From an uncultured Polaribacter sp. (GTDB taxonomy: Bacteria > Bacteroidota > Bacteroidia > Flavobacteriales > Flavobacteriaceae), in the NCBI RefSeq assembly GCF_947495205.1, contig NZ_CANLXV010000012.1:57897-121896 (forward strand): DNA of 64,000 nt. The letters are read 5' to 3'. Both the position numbers and the translations under genes were made by a program. The notes under the pieces are model-generated. The model searched no databases. It had not been told where the DNA came from and saw only the letters and a list, made by a program, of their open reading frames with translations. Shown here in pieces: positions 13,401-19,140 of this stretch; the stretch's first letter is position 1, and the number at the start of each line of letters is the position of its first letter.

Positions 13401-13527
13401 GAGAATTCACATTAAAACTATTGTGCAGTAATAGAAAGTGAAATTTGTTAATGAAGACTTTTTTCCAAATAGGTTCTTTTTGATGGTGTCTGTGTTTCAT
13501 ATGGTAAGTAATTTTAGATGATAACAA
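1456..13527 (-). CDS. giant secreted thrombospondin-3-repeat protein with vWA domain and T9SS sorting tail
   Basis: The 4023-residue protein is very acidic and almost certainly a cell-surface or released calcium-binding adhesin. Residues about 66-82 form a hydrophobic segment ending KTEAQ, a good Sec signal cleavage site, although the leader before it is unusually long. A likelier start than 13527 is the ATG at 13500 (MKHRHH). In order I see: a beta-rich N-terminal region (about 83-270); an Ig/cadherin-like domain (about 271-382); long runs of DxDxDGIPD repeats like thrombospondin type 3; and unique inserts at about 420-620, 970-1100, a vWA domain with DDSGS MIDAS at about 1452-1665, and 2024-2166. 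Five 98-residue tandem units follow (about 2414-2903), then a lamin-tail-like domain (from about 3066). The protein ends in a T9SS C-terminal sorting domain (VQLYNLLGKKV, LPTGVYIIRM). Export would be through the type IX system, whose gldKLMN genes lie at 35.9-40.4 kb. The ligand is unknown. Confidence 0.88.
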   Translation of the reverse strand: MLSSKITYHMKHRHHQKEPIWKKVFINKFHFLLLHNSFNVNSLSCFSVSNIIKQFNNIFNYNRVLYMLTPVLFFLFLQKTEAQTISATDGTPNCGDCAPTGWIDLNGTPDISNSMTAALTGQAGAGGGATWVSQLPLPPNNHNNWLSLRDLGTGGIEERLTTNLSGLTIGQEYEVIVYSLTTLSNADGDNANGTNAGVYAGVLIDEFFADIAGVTFPLVPTEDVWNTGRIRFTATAINQGLILRPGNNGGFTATPATVPLLETVQVSITLNAVNPVPVAVNDSATTTVNTDVILPNIDGNDTDNGAVVEGTIDLDPSTPGQQTSFSSTNGSWTVNGSGDVTFSPNSGFVGIESIPYTIQDNYTLDGNPLPATSETANLSVNIPAINNDNDGDGIFDDVDIDDDNDGILDIDEQNCPSSTFINLGQTFTQASTGTATDSAASGSVSNLYSFNGINATFAYQVTNSATWSSGVASVGSTMGIDGNYINVQPKNTSFPAGSFYPADAASTSVAVYTITFSQPVYSVEFKWGGIDINDRVQFIGELNGTNTPLNITNNNLPNGSFTITGQTVNSTSSDSNSPNNSVIVSSSGPLNQIIIAAGKSIPPTGPGNVTMQLFELKYCFVSDTDGDSIPNHLDLDSDNDGIPDIVEAGGTDTDGNGTVDNVNADGTLSDDTDGDGLADVYDTTAGGSAITNPDTDGDGIPDAQDLDSDNDGIVDVVEAGGIDADRDGKADNFTDADNDGFNDAVDGDTNNDGTADNTANALIVTGPDSNNNGVPDSLPNGDADNDGILNQLDIDADNDGIPDNVEAQTSAGYTAPTGVGTNITDANNNGVDDNYEDGTNIGVAPVNTDATNDTIPDYLDTDADNDGILDIVENGDSANNNITNINADADGDGLNDIFDDNAGFIVNDGLGNGDTVTDATSLEDAFNDANNDFPGAGDLDYRDSENDDNDGDSIPDNVDLDDDNDGIPDVDENSACSSATLVSQSGVIDPNNVLGEPDGQFAQINVNGNEFVLDFGRVYPAGTEYRITWRKRDGENGTAIMVIGESEVNSNFTTHPNLPETNQVLSFQTDVITANIAFRYLRITKTDPPSITDFQVDAIVVSCDSDNDGIPNQFDLDSDNDGIPDIVEAGGTDTDGNGTVDNVNADGTLTDDTDRNGLADLYDTTEGGTAITNPDTDGDGIPDAQDLDSDNDGIVDVVEAGGIDADRDGEADNFTDADNDGFNDTVDGNTNNDGTADNTANALIVTGPDSNNDGVPDSLPNGDADNDGILNHLDIDADNDGIPDNVEAQTTNDYTPPSGVASGITDTNNNGVDDNYEDGTIIGINPENTDGTDNPDYLDTDADNDGILDIAENGDSANNNITDINADADGDGLNDIFDDNVGFIVNDGLGNGDTVTDATSLEDAFNDADNDFPGAGDLDYRDITDTDGDGIADNVDLDDDNDGIPDAVETVCNASSATRLVFIVDDSGSISDAERASLTISLQKLADDLEVRGNVEIAVVQYGGPNVSARFGSHTFAIVSGYTSNPTIALPNNSSLNFDHLPESIDQMIDDGIFDDGGQLANPSGFFIFTDAERSFSIGINAVSALVDEGGADSPEALNDFGEYQRLSSLYNASISAFQANDIDQDSDGIQQAGGIYIRDNTFDIPDVSIDALGAAIFNNSACDLNDNDSDNDGIPNSLDLDSDNDGIPDIVEAGGTDTDGNGTVDNVNADGTLTDDTDGDGLADVYDTTEGGNAITNPDTDGDGIPDALDLDSDNDGIPDIIEAGATDADRDGKADNFTDADNDGFNDAVDGDTNNDGTADNTANALIVTGPDSNNDGVPNSLPNGDEDNDGILNHLDIDADNDGIPDNVEGQTSAGYTAPSGVGTGITDANNNGVDDNYEDGTNIGAAPVNTDVANDTIPDYLDDDSDNDGILDINENGDTDAFSATDIDGDGLVDAFDDNDDSGIAGATVNDGLSPTAPTVTDATTLEEAYNDADGDFNPGAGDLDFRDSENNDNDGDGVPDDVDLDDDNDGIPDTEEGQCTATVIPGANGFSATEVNSVGRPEDAIDGANDNSASLFENGSILQVTLRSGSAPVQAGTNIAIISEIFDVDSRNVMTITESTDGINFVNPQDVTFSAQNVFITTNYTLTTNATDIRITYTEFSSNLNIDNVSYASSTEECNTSSDTDRDGIPDFLDLDSDNDGIPDLVEAGGTDTDGNGTVDNVNADGTLSDDTDGDGLADVYDTTEGGTAIANPDTDGDGIPDALDLDADNDGIPDVVEAGGTDANGDGKADNFVDADNDGFNDVVDGDTNNDGTADNTANALIVTGADTDNDGQPNSFPNGDTDNDGILDSKDLDSDNDGLTDLVEAGGIDTNGDGLVDTTTDVDQDGLADIYDENASDGPGGNGTDGIALVETDASGNILDGDGNSIDTDGDGFPNHLDLDSDNDGIPDLVEAGGIDTNGDGLVDDTTDADNDGLADIYDTDDDGVPGVEDATDALLQTDGTDTDNDGKADDAAITFENGEGINADTDGDGFPDHLDLDADNDGIPDLVEAGGVDTNGDGLVDNTTDADNDGLADIYDTDDDGTPGVEDATDALLQTGGTDTDNDGKADDVAITFENGEAINADTDGDGFPDHLDLDADNDGIPDLVEAGGIDTNGDGLVDDTTDADNDGLADIYDTDDDGTSGVEDPTDALLQTGGTDTDNDGKADDVAITFENGEGINADTDGDAFPDHLDLDADNDGIPDLVEAGGIDTNGDGLVDNTTDADNDGLSDIYDTDDDGIPGVEDANDALLQTGGTDTDGDGKADDAAITFINGEAINADTDGDGLPDHLDLDSDNDGIVDLVEAGGLDADRNGLVDDTTDADNDGLADIYDSDDDGTPGAEDATDALLQTGGTDADNDGKSDDAAVTFVDGNGVSADTDGDGLPNHLDIDADNDGIPDNVEGQTSTGYIAPSGVGNGITDTNNNGVDDNYENGAIVGLNPVNTDRTDNPDYIDTDADNDGILDINENGDGDTFNGTDTDGDGLVDVFDDNDDTAIEGSTVNDGLSPTATTVTDATSLENAFNDADNDFPGTGDLDYRDSAISEDIMITQVYQFGTERWIEITNISTTNTVAANTIHVQLYEGKSGDQTGVTPDASTIIPSAIAPGQSVLFRDGNTVSRDITNTVAANTTTTATVIENNALTNITGGDDIITVSSSGDATSWANRFDVVSEFSDNTSLVRIDETLVPNRTYTASEWVTFIDDAIPIFGAPSTPANAGRHPHAPLVSEIIGSNNDANTLLGLHRIDVTTRTGGSWNNGIPDRSRFVIVDEDFNQTSETLSARKLTVNDTRKLGITNNLLVVTNDVVIDGEIRLIDVSGDSRSQLIQTHKSASLVTADSDGLFLVDQNSTVPSLFRYNYIGSPVTSSSGAAVYTVADILKDGTNPTSFNGIVGGAGNTGIAKNITYVGGFDGDTTDPISLADYWMYSFAPASGGRANWIQKRSTGTLANADGFIFKGPGRPQNYTFAGIPKDGTLTAPIGASESYLIANPYASAISVKEFIEDNLDAITGVLYFWEHVSEQDTSGDTSGHNFAGYIGGYATRTIATGVSAINAAGSGGPVNRIIQAENATISNGSIKNIIDGATNIDVAELITSNASISFRAITSSVETLVIRYRAAAVININILENGSLLEDPNNPGNTTFTLPATGSAFSFFTLNECVVAGSDIRIVLLNNENLEIDYLNIVDTDGQVACAPNVGNSGDFTYTAPESYIAIGQGFFVGGDTDGGTITFDNSQREYVTEGAGNSVFLKSNVKTNKIAKSSQENVDLLPVIKLGMDFKDTRDDRYYHRQIAVSFSSFTSFAYDKGYDAEMFDIGATDFYWKFPNLDQNFVIAGVQPISNELEVPMEIRMSYSGDVVLMIDELKDFNDDLFIIDKVTGESYNIKENSASISLEPGTYTNRFFLAFKSQNEVLSIEENLIRSATTTYLDNQNKNVVITKQQEIIINNVQLYNLLGKKVTSWNITEQKEKYELKINKKLPTGVYIIRMNTNKGASNKKVVVE
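4817..6286 (-). repeat. five tandem 294-bp units inside the giant gene
   Basis: The plus-strand word TCTGCA at the unit boundary recurs at 4817, 5111, 5405, 5699 and 5993, exactly 294 bases (98 codons) apart each time. Each unit encodes a DTDGDGxPDHLDLD block, a VEAGG block, a DADNDGLADIYD block, and a spacer containing DALLQTGGTD. Units differ at scattered positions, mostly silent or conservative, so they are recent but not fresh duplications. A sixth, more divergent unit precedes them on the coding strand at about 6545-6290. Confidence 0.95.
6540..11665 (-). repeat. dispersed ~1.05-kb modules of the giant gene (three full, one partial)
   Basis: A module of about 350 residues (starts DLDSDNDGIPDIVEAGG, contains NALIVTG, ends near YRD followed by DLDDDNDGIPD) appears at about 11665-10605, 10225-9175 and 8530-7470. 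A shortened copy lies at 7045-6540, and the last part recurs near 4780-4330. A landmark inside it, the antisense of NALIVTG, falls at 11237, 9794, 8099 and 6602. Each full copy is followed by a different non-repeat domain, giving a repeat-insert-repeat architecture. DNA identity between copies is high enough to risk assembly collapse or recombination. Confidence 0.9.
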
Positions 13528-13896
13528 TTATATATACTTTTTTATTTTAATGGTCTGATTCGTTTACAATTATAAAGCGCTTTAAAGCAATTATTTGCAA
13601 CATTAGCGCAAAAGAAAGCTTTAAATATCAATAATTTTATATTTAAATTTTAAACAAGTTTTTTTAAAAACTTATTTTAATACTTTTTTATTTTAACGTA
13701 ATTTTAAATTGTATTTACCTTTTATCAAAGTATTTTATAATACAATTTATGTGGGGGAAGTGTAATGAAAAACTCAAAGAATGCTGTTCCTTAATCTCTT
13801 AGCATTTTTGGCAAAAGTACAAACTAAATTTTATTTATTCATTAATATGACACAGTCTTATTAAAAAAGTCACGTTTTTGTTTGCTTTTTTTTTAT
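13528..13896. other. 369-bp intergenic region upstream of the giant gene
   Basis: This very AT-rich stretch separates the FAD oxidoreductase gene from the giant gene, both on the minus strand. Apart from the -7 box at 13811-13819 I see no gene, tRNA or strong hairpin. If that box is used, the giant gene's mRNA has a leader of roughly 280-300 bases. Confidence 0.6.
13811..13819 (-). promoter_or_regulatory. candidate -7 promoter box for the giant gene
   Basis: On the minus strand the sequence reads TACTTTTGC, an exact match to TAnnTTTG with the frequent trailing C. No TTG element is visible at 17-23 bases upstream, so an alternative sigma factor or activator may be needed if it is used at all. 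Confidence 0.4.
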
Positions 13897-15177
13897 TTAG
13901 TTATATTCAGAAGTAAGTTCATCTGCAATTAAACCGTCTTCTAAAGTTTGTATAACACCTAAAGCAGCTCGTTCTCCAGAAATCATGGCAGCATTTAAAG
14001 AACCGTTTAATAACTGGTCTCCTGCTAAAAATATTGTTGGCTTTAACTTGGTTTCTGTACTAGAAATTTCATATTGTAAATTGATTAATTTTGGCAGCGC
14101 TTTTTTAATTTTATAATGTTTTATAAACTGCACATTAGGTATATTACATATGGTTTTTAATTCTTGGGTTACTTTTAAAACTAAATCTGCTTCATTTAAA
14201 TTGTGTTGTTTTACAATGGTTACAGACAATAATTCTTTACTATTCGTAGAAGCATTAGATATGCTAGTATGATAAAATATATTATTGATTAGCGCACTTT
14301 TAGTTGTTATTAAACCAATTAAAGGTTTCGCAATTACTCTTTTTTCTGTTTCAAAGTAAAGCGTGTCGCAACTTTTCCATAACGTTTCTTGGTTTTTTAG
14401 ATTTGCTATTAAAGGACTTGCATCTGTTGCTATTATAGTAATGTGGCTCTCTAGAACATTGTTGTTTTCTAAGATTACACTTTTGTCTTTGACTTCTTTT
14501 ACTTTAGTATTAAATAGAAATTCTGTATTTTTTAATTTAGATTGTAATTGGTTTGGTATTTCTTGAATTCCTTTTTTAGGTAAAACGGCCAAACCATTTC
14601 CAAACATTTTATAAACAAACTCAAACATTCTACTAGAAGTCTCTAAATTGGGTTCAAGAAAAATACCACTAAAAAAAGGCGTAAAGAAATTGTTTATAAT
14701 TGCATCTGAAAAACCAAAATCTTTTAAATATTGAAGCGTTGTTTTTTCTTCTTCAGTAAAAATGGAAGTAATTTTCTTTTTCTTTAAAAAGGTATTTAAT
14801 TTTAAGATTTTAATTTTATCAGAAAAAGAACCTATTTTACTGCATAATGTTGGCAGCAGTAATGAGAAATTTCTTAATGGATCGCCAATAGTTTCTATTT
14901 TTTGATTTTTAAAAATAGCAGCACCTGGCAAAAACTCTTGCAATTCTAAAGCCTTATAATCTAAATATTTTTGTACAGCAGGATAAGAAGTAAGCAATAC
15001 TTGAAAACCATGGTCTAAAGTAAAACCATTTACAATATCTGATTTTACACGGCCACCCACAGTTTTAGAAGCTTCTATAATAGTTGGATGGTAGCCAAAG
15101 TTTTCTAAAACTTGCGCAGCAATTAGACCGCTAATTCCTGAACCAATAATATGTATTTTATATGCTGATTTTTCCAT
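13897..15177 (-). CDS. NAD(P)/FAD-dependent oxidoreductase (amine oxidase / protoporphyrinogen-oxidase-like)
   Basis: The N-terminus holds a dinucleotide-binding fingerprint (IIGSGISGLIAAQVLE, residues about 10-25), followed by an acidic residue at the end of strand 2 (IIEAS) and the GGR motif (TVGGRVKSD) typical of the flavin-containing amine oxidase family. The C-terminal IFLAGDQLLNGSLNAAMISGERAA stretch is the second FAD-contacting motif. At 426 residues the length is normal. The family includes protoporphyrinogen oxidases, carotenoid desaturases and amine oxidases, and I cannot name the substrate. The start codon overlaps the end of the exonuclease/GIY-YIG gene by 20 bases, which suggests translational coupling in a rpe-exonuclease-oxidoreductase operon. 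Confidence 0.82.
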   Translation of the reverse strand: MEKSAYKIHIIGSGISGLIAAQVLENFGYHPTIIEASKTVGGRVKSDIVNGFTLDHGFQVLLTSYPAVQKYLDYKALELQEFLPGAAIFKNQKIETIGDPLRNFSLLLPTLCSKIGSFSDKIKILKLNTFLKKKKITSIFTEEEKTTLQYLKDFGFSDAIINNFFTPFFSGIFLEPNLETSSRMFEFVYKMFGNGLAVLPKKGIQEIPNQLQSKLKNTEFLFNTKVKEVKDKSVILENNNVLESHITIIATDASPLIANLKNQETLWKSCDTLYFETEKRVIAKPLIGLITTKSALINNIFYHTSISNASTNSKELLSVTIVKQHNLNEADLVLKVTQELKTICNIPNVQFIKHYKIKKALPKLINLQYEISSTETKLKPTIFLAGDQLLNGSLNAAMISGERAALGVIQTLEDGLIADELTSEYN

Positions 15178-16543
15178 TATTTTCTGCTTCTAATTTACTT
15201 TTCTTTCTAAGATATGCACCCAATATCTTCTGAATATCACTATTGTCTCTTTTGGGTTCTACATAAAATTGATAATCTTCTGGTTGGGTTAATGTTTCTT
15301 CTTGTACCTTATCAATATAACCAATGCCTTTATAGTTGCCTTCTAAGATTAAGGCAAAACCAAGTTCATTTTTTGTTCTTCCTTTTTCTTTAATTACCAT
15401 ATTGGTAGCCCCAATACCAATAGACCTTATTGCTTTTTGTACTCTTAAGTTATATTTTTCTACGGATTCTTCATTACAACAAACGCCTTTACAGGTTTTT
15501 AATTGATGATGAAAACAACGCGAAACATTGGTTTGTAAATGACAGTATTTAGGACAAAGTACAAATTCTTCGCACAAATGTTCTAAAAATTTTCTACAAG
15601 CCGTGTTGGTAAAAAACGTAATTAACGGATTTGGCACCAGTTTTAACTTATTAAAAGCTAAATGAATTACTCCTTTTTGATCTTCATAAGCAAATAAACC
15701 AATGGCTTCCCTTTTGTTTTTTTGAGCAAAATTGTATTTTGGATATTGTTTTTTTATTTCTGAAGATTCTAACAAAAGAGCTAGTAACTCGCTACCAGTT
15801 TCTGTAAAATCTATATGTGCAATTTCTAAGCACATTTGCTGTTCTTTTTTCTTTTTGTTGTAAAAATGACTGATTACTCGCTGTTTAATATTAATGGCTT
15901 TTCCCACATAAATTATCTTTTTAGTGGCATCTTTAAAAAAATAAACTCCTGCTTTTTCGGGTAAATTATCTATGGTTTCCTTATCTAAAAGTGAGGGTAA
16001 AGTGGCTTGTCTAGATTTTGGATTTAAAAAAGAATTGATGGTAAAATTTTGATCTCTGGCAATTAATCTTTTTAACAATTCTACGGTAGCTTCAGCATCA
16101 CCTTTAGCTCTATGTCTGCCGTTTATAGGTATGTTTTCTCCAGCACAAATGTTGCCCAAACTATAAGAAGGTAGCCCAGGCATTATTTTTCTGGTTAATC
16201 TTACTGTACACAGTTTTTTACGTTTCCAATTAAAACCTAAACTGTTAAATTCTGATTTAATAATATTATAATCGAAATTTACATTGTGGGCAACAAAAAT
16301 TAAATCTTTTGTTATTTTTTCTACTTGTTGTGCAATTTCAAAAAACTTAGGCGCGTTTCTAACCATGGCATTTGTAATGCCTGTAAGATTGGTAATAAAT
16401 GGTGGTATATTTTGTTCTGGATTTACTAAAGAAGTAAACTCATTTATTATTGTTTCTCCATTAAAAACCAGCACAGAAATTTCTGTGATTTTTTGACCTT
16501 TATAGCCATTTCCCGTGGTTTCTATGTCTACAACTGCATACAA
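15158..16543 (-). CDS. DnaQ-like 3'-5' exonuclease fused to a GIY-YIG (UvrC-type) nuclease domain
   Basis: Residues 1-170 form a DEDD exonuclease: VVDIETTG (ExoI), HNVNFDYN (ExoII) and HRAKGDAEAT (ExoIII). Residues about 195-275 form a GIY-YIG domain (GVYFFKD, then IIYVGKAINIKQRV), as in UvrC and the E. coli Cho protein, and the remaining part is cysteine-containing (CPKYCHL, CKGVC) as in this fusion family. Such two-domain proteins are often annotated as DNA polymerase III epsilon-like; a role in nucleotide-excision-type repair, cutting plus trimming, is inferred from the domains. The start is one base after the rpe stop and the end overlaps the FAD oxidoreductase gene, so the three are probably cotranscribed. 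Length 461 residues, no truncation seen. Confidence 0.88.
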   Translation of the reverse strand: MYAVVDIETTGNGYKGQKITEISVLVFNGETIINEFTSLVNPEQNIPPFITNLTGITNAMVRNAPKFFEIAQQVEKITKDLIFVAHNVNFDYNIIKSEFNSLGFNWKRKKLCTVRLTRKIMPGLPSYSLGNICAGENIPINGRHRAKGDAEATVELLKRLIARDQNFTINSFLNPKSRQATLPSLLDKETIDNLPEKAGVYFFKDATKKIIYVGKAINIKQRVISHFYNKKKKEQQMCLEIAHIDFTETGSELLALLLESSEIKKQYPKYNFAQKNKREAIGLFAYEDQKGVIHLAFNKLKLVPNPLITFFTNTACRKFLEHLCEEFVLCPKYCHLQTNVSRCFHHQLKTCKGVCCNEESVEKYNLRVQKAIRSIGIGATNMVIKEKGRTKNELGFALILEGNYKGIGYIDKVQEETLTQPEDYQFYVEPKRDNSDIQKILGAYLRKKSKLEAENNGKISI

Positions 16544-16544
16544 T

Positions 16545-17201
16545 TTACGCCATTATATTTTTTAAATCTGCAATAGTTTCTGTTGGGTTTTCTGCACCAA
16601 AAACATAACTACCAGCCACTAAAATATTAGCACCAGCTTCTATTAATTCATTTGCATTTTGGTTTGTAACGCCACCATCTATTTCTATTTGACAATTGGA
16701 ATTAGAAAACGTTATTAACTGTTTTAATTGACTAACTTTTTTGTAGGTGTTTTCAATAAAAGATTGACCGCCAAAACCTGGATTCACACTCATAATACAA
16801 ACCAAATCTAAATCGGTAATAATGTCTTCTAAAACGGCAATGGGAGTGTGCGGGTTTAAGGCAACACCAGCTTTCATGCCGGCAGCTTTTATAGCTTGTA
16901 TAGTCCTGTGTAAATGTGTACAAGCTTCATAATGTACAGTTAAAATATCTGCTCCTAAATCTGCAAAAGTTTGTATGTACTTATCTGGATTTACAATCAT
17001 TAAATGTACATCTATGGTTTTTGTAGCATGTTTGGTAATTGCTTTTAAAACGGGCATACCAAAAGATATATTTGGTACAAATGTACCATCCATAATATCT
17101 ATGTGAAACCAATCTGCTTCACTATTATTTACCATTTCTATATCTCTTTGTAAGTTGGCAAAGTCTGCTGCTAAAACAGATGGAGCTAATAAATTACTCA
17201 T
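16545..17201 (-). CDS. rpe: ribulose-phosphate 3-epimerase
   Basis: The 218-residue protein matches RPE throughout: the start LLAPSVLAADFANL, the metal/substrate strand HIDIMDGTFVPNISFG, HLMIVNPDKY, the phosphate region MSVNPGFGGQSFI, and IEIDGGV near the C-terminus. It interconverts ribulose 5-phosphate and xylulose 5-phosphate in the pentose phosphate pathway as a cytoplasmic TIM barrel using a divalent metal. It is the first gene of a probable three-gene operon with an exact -7 promoter box 20 bases upstream. Confidence 0.96.
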   Translation of the reverse strand: MSNLLAPSVLAADFANLQRDIEMVNNSEADWFHIDIMDGTFVPNISFGMPVLKAITKHATKTIDVHLMIVNPDKYIQTFADLGADILTVHYEACTHLHRTIQAIKAAGMKAGVALNPHTPIAVLEDIITDLDLVCIMSVNPGFGGQSFIENTYKKVSQLKQLITFSNSNCQIEIDGGVTNQNANELIEAGANILVAGSYVFGAENPTETIADLKNIMA

Positions 17202-17220
17202 TATTTTATTTTGATTTTTG

Positions 17221-17228
17221 CAAAGATA
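17221..17228 (-). promoter_or_regulatory. candidate -7 box for the rpe operon
   Basis: Minus-strand TATCTTTG followed by C, an exact TAnnTTTG match lying 20 bases before the rpe start codon at 17201. A -33 TTG at ideal spacing is not obvious. Confidence 0.5.
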
Positions 17229-17403
17229 CTAAGAAACCGATAGTTATTTGATTGTGTTAAAATAATTATGAAAATTCGGAATAAAAATGCTTAGAAATTC
17301 TAATGATTTTTATTTTAAATTAACTGGTTTGTTAGTAAACTATTCAAGTATATTTTATCAGTTTATAATTTTTGTTTTTTAAGAAAATATTAGACTATCT
17401 TTA

Positions 17404-17439
17404 AAAACAAAAGAACTCCCAAAAGTGAACTTGGGAGTT
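17404..17439 (-). terminator. terminator of rpoD
   Basis: Stem AACTCCCAA (17414-17422) and TTGGGAGTT (17431-17439) with an eight-base loop. On the minus strand it is followed by a T-rich tract. It lies 25 bases beyond the rpoD stop. Confidence 0.8.
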
Positions 17440-17463
17440 TTGTAAAATGTATTCAGGTAACAA

Positions 17464-18327
17464 TTACCCTAAATAAGTCATTAAAATTTTAGATCTAGAA
17501 GTATGTTTTAATCTTCTAATTGCTTTTTCTTTAATTTGACGCACACGTTCACGAGTCAAATCAAAAGTTTCACCAATTTCTTCTAAAGTCATTGGTTGGT
17601 GTTCACCTAAACCAAAGTATAATTTCACAACATCTGCTTCACGTGGTGTAAGTGTTTCTAATGCTCTGTTTATTTCTATTCGTAAAGATTCATGTAATAA
17701 AACTCTATCTGGATTTGGAGATTCACCAGAGTTTAAAACATCGTATAAATTAGAATCTTCACCTTCAATTAGTGGTGCATCCATAGATACATGACGTCCA
17801 GAATTTTTCATAGATTCCTTTACGTCATTAACCGTCATGTCTAGTTTCTTAGCAATTTCTTCTGCACTTGGTGGGCGCTCATTTTCTTGCTCTAAGAAAG
17901 CATACATTTTATTAATTTTATTAATAGAGCCAATCTTGTTTAAAGGTAAACGCACAATACGAGATTGCTCTGCTAACGCTTGTAATATAGATTGACGAAT
18001 CCACCAAACGGCGTAAGATATAAATTTAAAACCTCTAGTTTCATCAAAACGTTTTGCTGCTTTAATTAAACCTAAGTTACCTTCATTAATTAAATCGGGT
18101 AAAGTTAAACCTTGGTTTTGGTATTGTTTTGCAACAGAAACTACAAAACGCAAGTTTGCTTTTGTTAATTTTTCTAGAGCTCTTTGGTCTCCTGCTTTAA
18201 TAAGTTGTGCTAATTCTACCTCTTCATCTGCCGTAATTAAATCTACTTTACCTATTTCTTGTAAATATTTGTCTAGTGATGCAGTTTCTCTATTGGTAAC
18301 CTGCTTGGTAATTTTAAGCTGTCTCAT
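17464..18327 (-). CDS. rpoD: primary sigma factor, Bacteroidota short type
   Basis: Starting at the ATG at 18327 gives 287 residues beginning [14 protein letters not shown], the usual start of the flavobacterial housekeeping sigma factor; an upstream in-frame ATG at 18387 would add 20 atypical residues. Region 1.2 is visible ([20 protein letters not shown]), region 2 has the core-binding and -10-recognition helices ([37 protein letters not shown]), and regions 3 and 4 end in [25 protein letters not shown]. Region 1.1 is missing, as is normal in this phylum. The protein directs RNA polymerase to TTG/TAnnTTTG promoters such as those seen across this window. It is transcribed alone. Confidence 0.95.
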   Translation of the reverse strand: MRQLKITKQVTNRETASLDKYLQEIGKVDLITADEEVELAQLIKAGDQRALEKLTKANLRFVVSVAKQYQNQGLTLPDLINEGNLGLIKAAKRFDETRGFKFISYAVWWIRQSILQALAEQSRIVRLPLNKIGSINKINKMYAFLEQENERPPSAEEIAKKLDMTVNDVKESMKNSGRHVSMDAPLIEGEDSNLYDVLNSGESPNPDRVLLHESLRIEINRALETLTPREADVVKLYFGLGEHQPMTLEEIGETFDLTRERVRQIKEKAIRRLKHTSRSKILMTYLG

Positions 18328-18523
18328 ATTATTTGTTCGCGAGTTTTTAAGGATTATAATAGACTCGCATTTATTTATACGCAACAATAGATGGTTTTGT
18401 TACAAAAAAAATATTTTTTTTCAAATTATTTTTAAAACATGCTAGTTTGTAAAAAACTAAAAAGTAGTTTTTGTACCGTTCATCGATAAGATTTTACCAT
18501 TTAACTTTTTAAAAAAAATAAAT

Positions 18524-19132
18524 GTGACTTATTTTATTTCTTCGTGTCATAAAAACCAAGGAACAGTGAAAACTTTAGCATTACAAATTACCGATGAAGA
18601 ATTAGTCTTCGAAATAGTAAAAACTAATAATACAGAATTATTTGCAACATTATATGATCGTTTTTCTAGCGTTGTTTATAATAAGTGTTATGGATTTTCT
18701 AAAAGTAAAGAAGAGGCGGAAGATTTAATGCAAGACGTTTTTGTAAGGTTGTTTGTTAAATTAAGAACTTTTAAAGGGAACGCAAAGTTTTCTACTTGGT
18801 TGTATTCGTTTACTTACAATTTTTGTGTGAATTATGTGCAAAGAAACAGCCATAAGAAGAAAGAGAAAATTACGGTTGTTACAGATGTAATTAAAGATAA
18901 TACAGATTTTGAGGAACAAGAAGATAAATCTCTTCTAGAATTAAAATCTACAAAATTGGTGAAAGCTTTAGCGATTTTAGACCCTGCAGATAAAATGATT
19001 TTATTAATGAAATACCAAGATGATAAGAGTATTAAAGAGATAAAAGAAGTATTAAATATAGGAGAAAGTGCTGTTAAAATGCGTTTAAAAAGAGCAAAAG
19101 AGAAAGCTATTAAAATATACGAAGAGTTGTAA
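18524..19132 (+). CDS. ECF-type RNA polymerase sigma factor
   Basis: Region 2 is clear (FATLYDRFSSVVYNKCYGFSKSKEEAEDLMQDVFVRLFVKLRTFKGNAKFSTWLYSFTYNFC, residues about 38-97) and region 4 follows (ALAILDPADKMILLMKYQDDKSIKEIKEVLNIGESAVKMRLKRAKEKA). The start is uncertain: the ATG at 18524 gives 202 residues, while a GTG at 18566 gives a protein beginning MKTLALQITDEELV, which looks more like a family N-terminus. No anti-sigma factor is next door; instead a 57-residue gene follows after 8 bases. The stimulus and regulon are not visible. It is a cytoplasmic alternative sigma factor, divergent from rpoD across 196 bases. Confidence 0.9.
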   Translation: MTYFISSCHKNQGTVKTLALQITDEELVFEIVKTNNTELFATLYDRFSSVVYNKCYGFSKSKEEAEDLMQDVFVRLFVKLRTFKGNAKFSTWLYSFTYNFCVNYVQRNSHKKKEKITVVTDVIKDNTDFEEQEDKSLLELKSTKLVKALAILDPADKMILLMKYQDDKSIKEIKEVLNIGESAVKMRLKRAKEKAIKIYEEL

Positions 19133-19140
19133 AAAAAATA

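Noticed and set aside
18328..18387. Earlier start for rpoD
   Set aside because: The extra 20 residues are not part of the sigma family; the ATG at 18327 gives the expected N-terminus.
18382..18406. TATTGTTG with a nearby TTTG as rpoD promoter
   Set aside because: One mismatch in the -7 box and only 13 bases between boxes; too weak to call.
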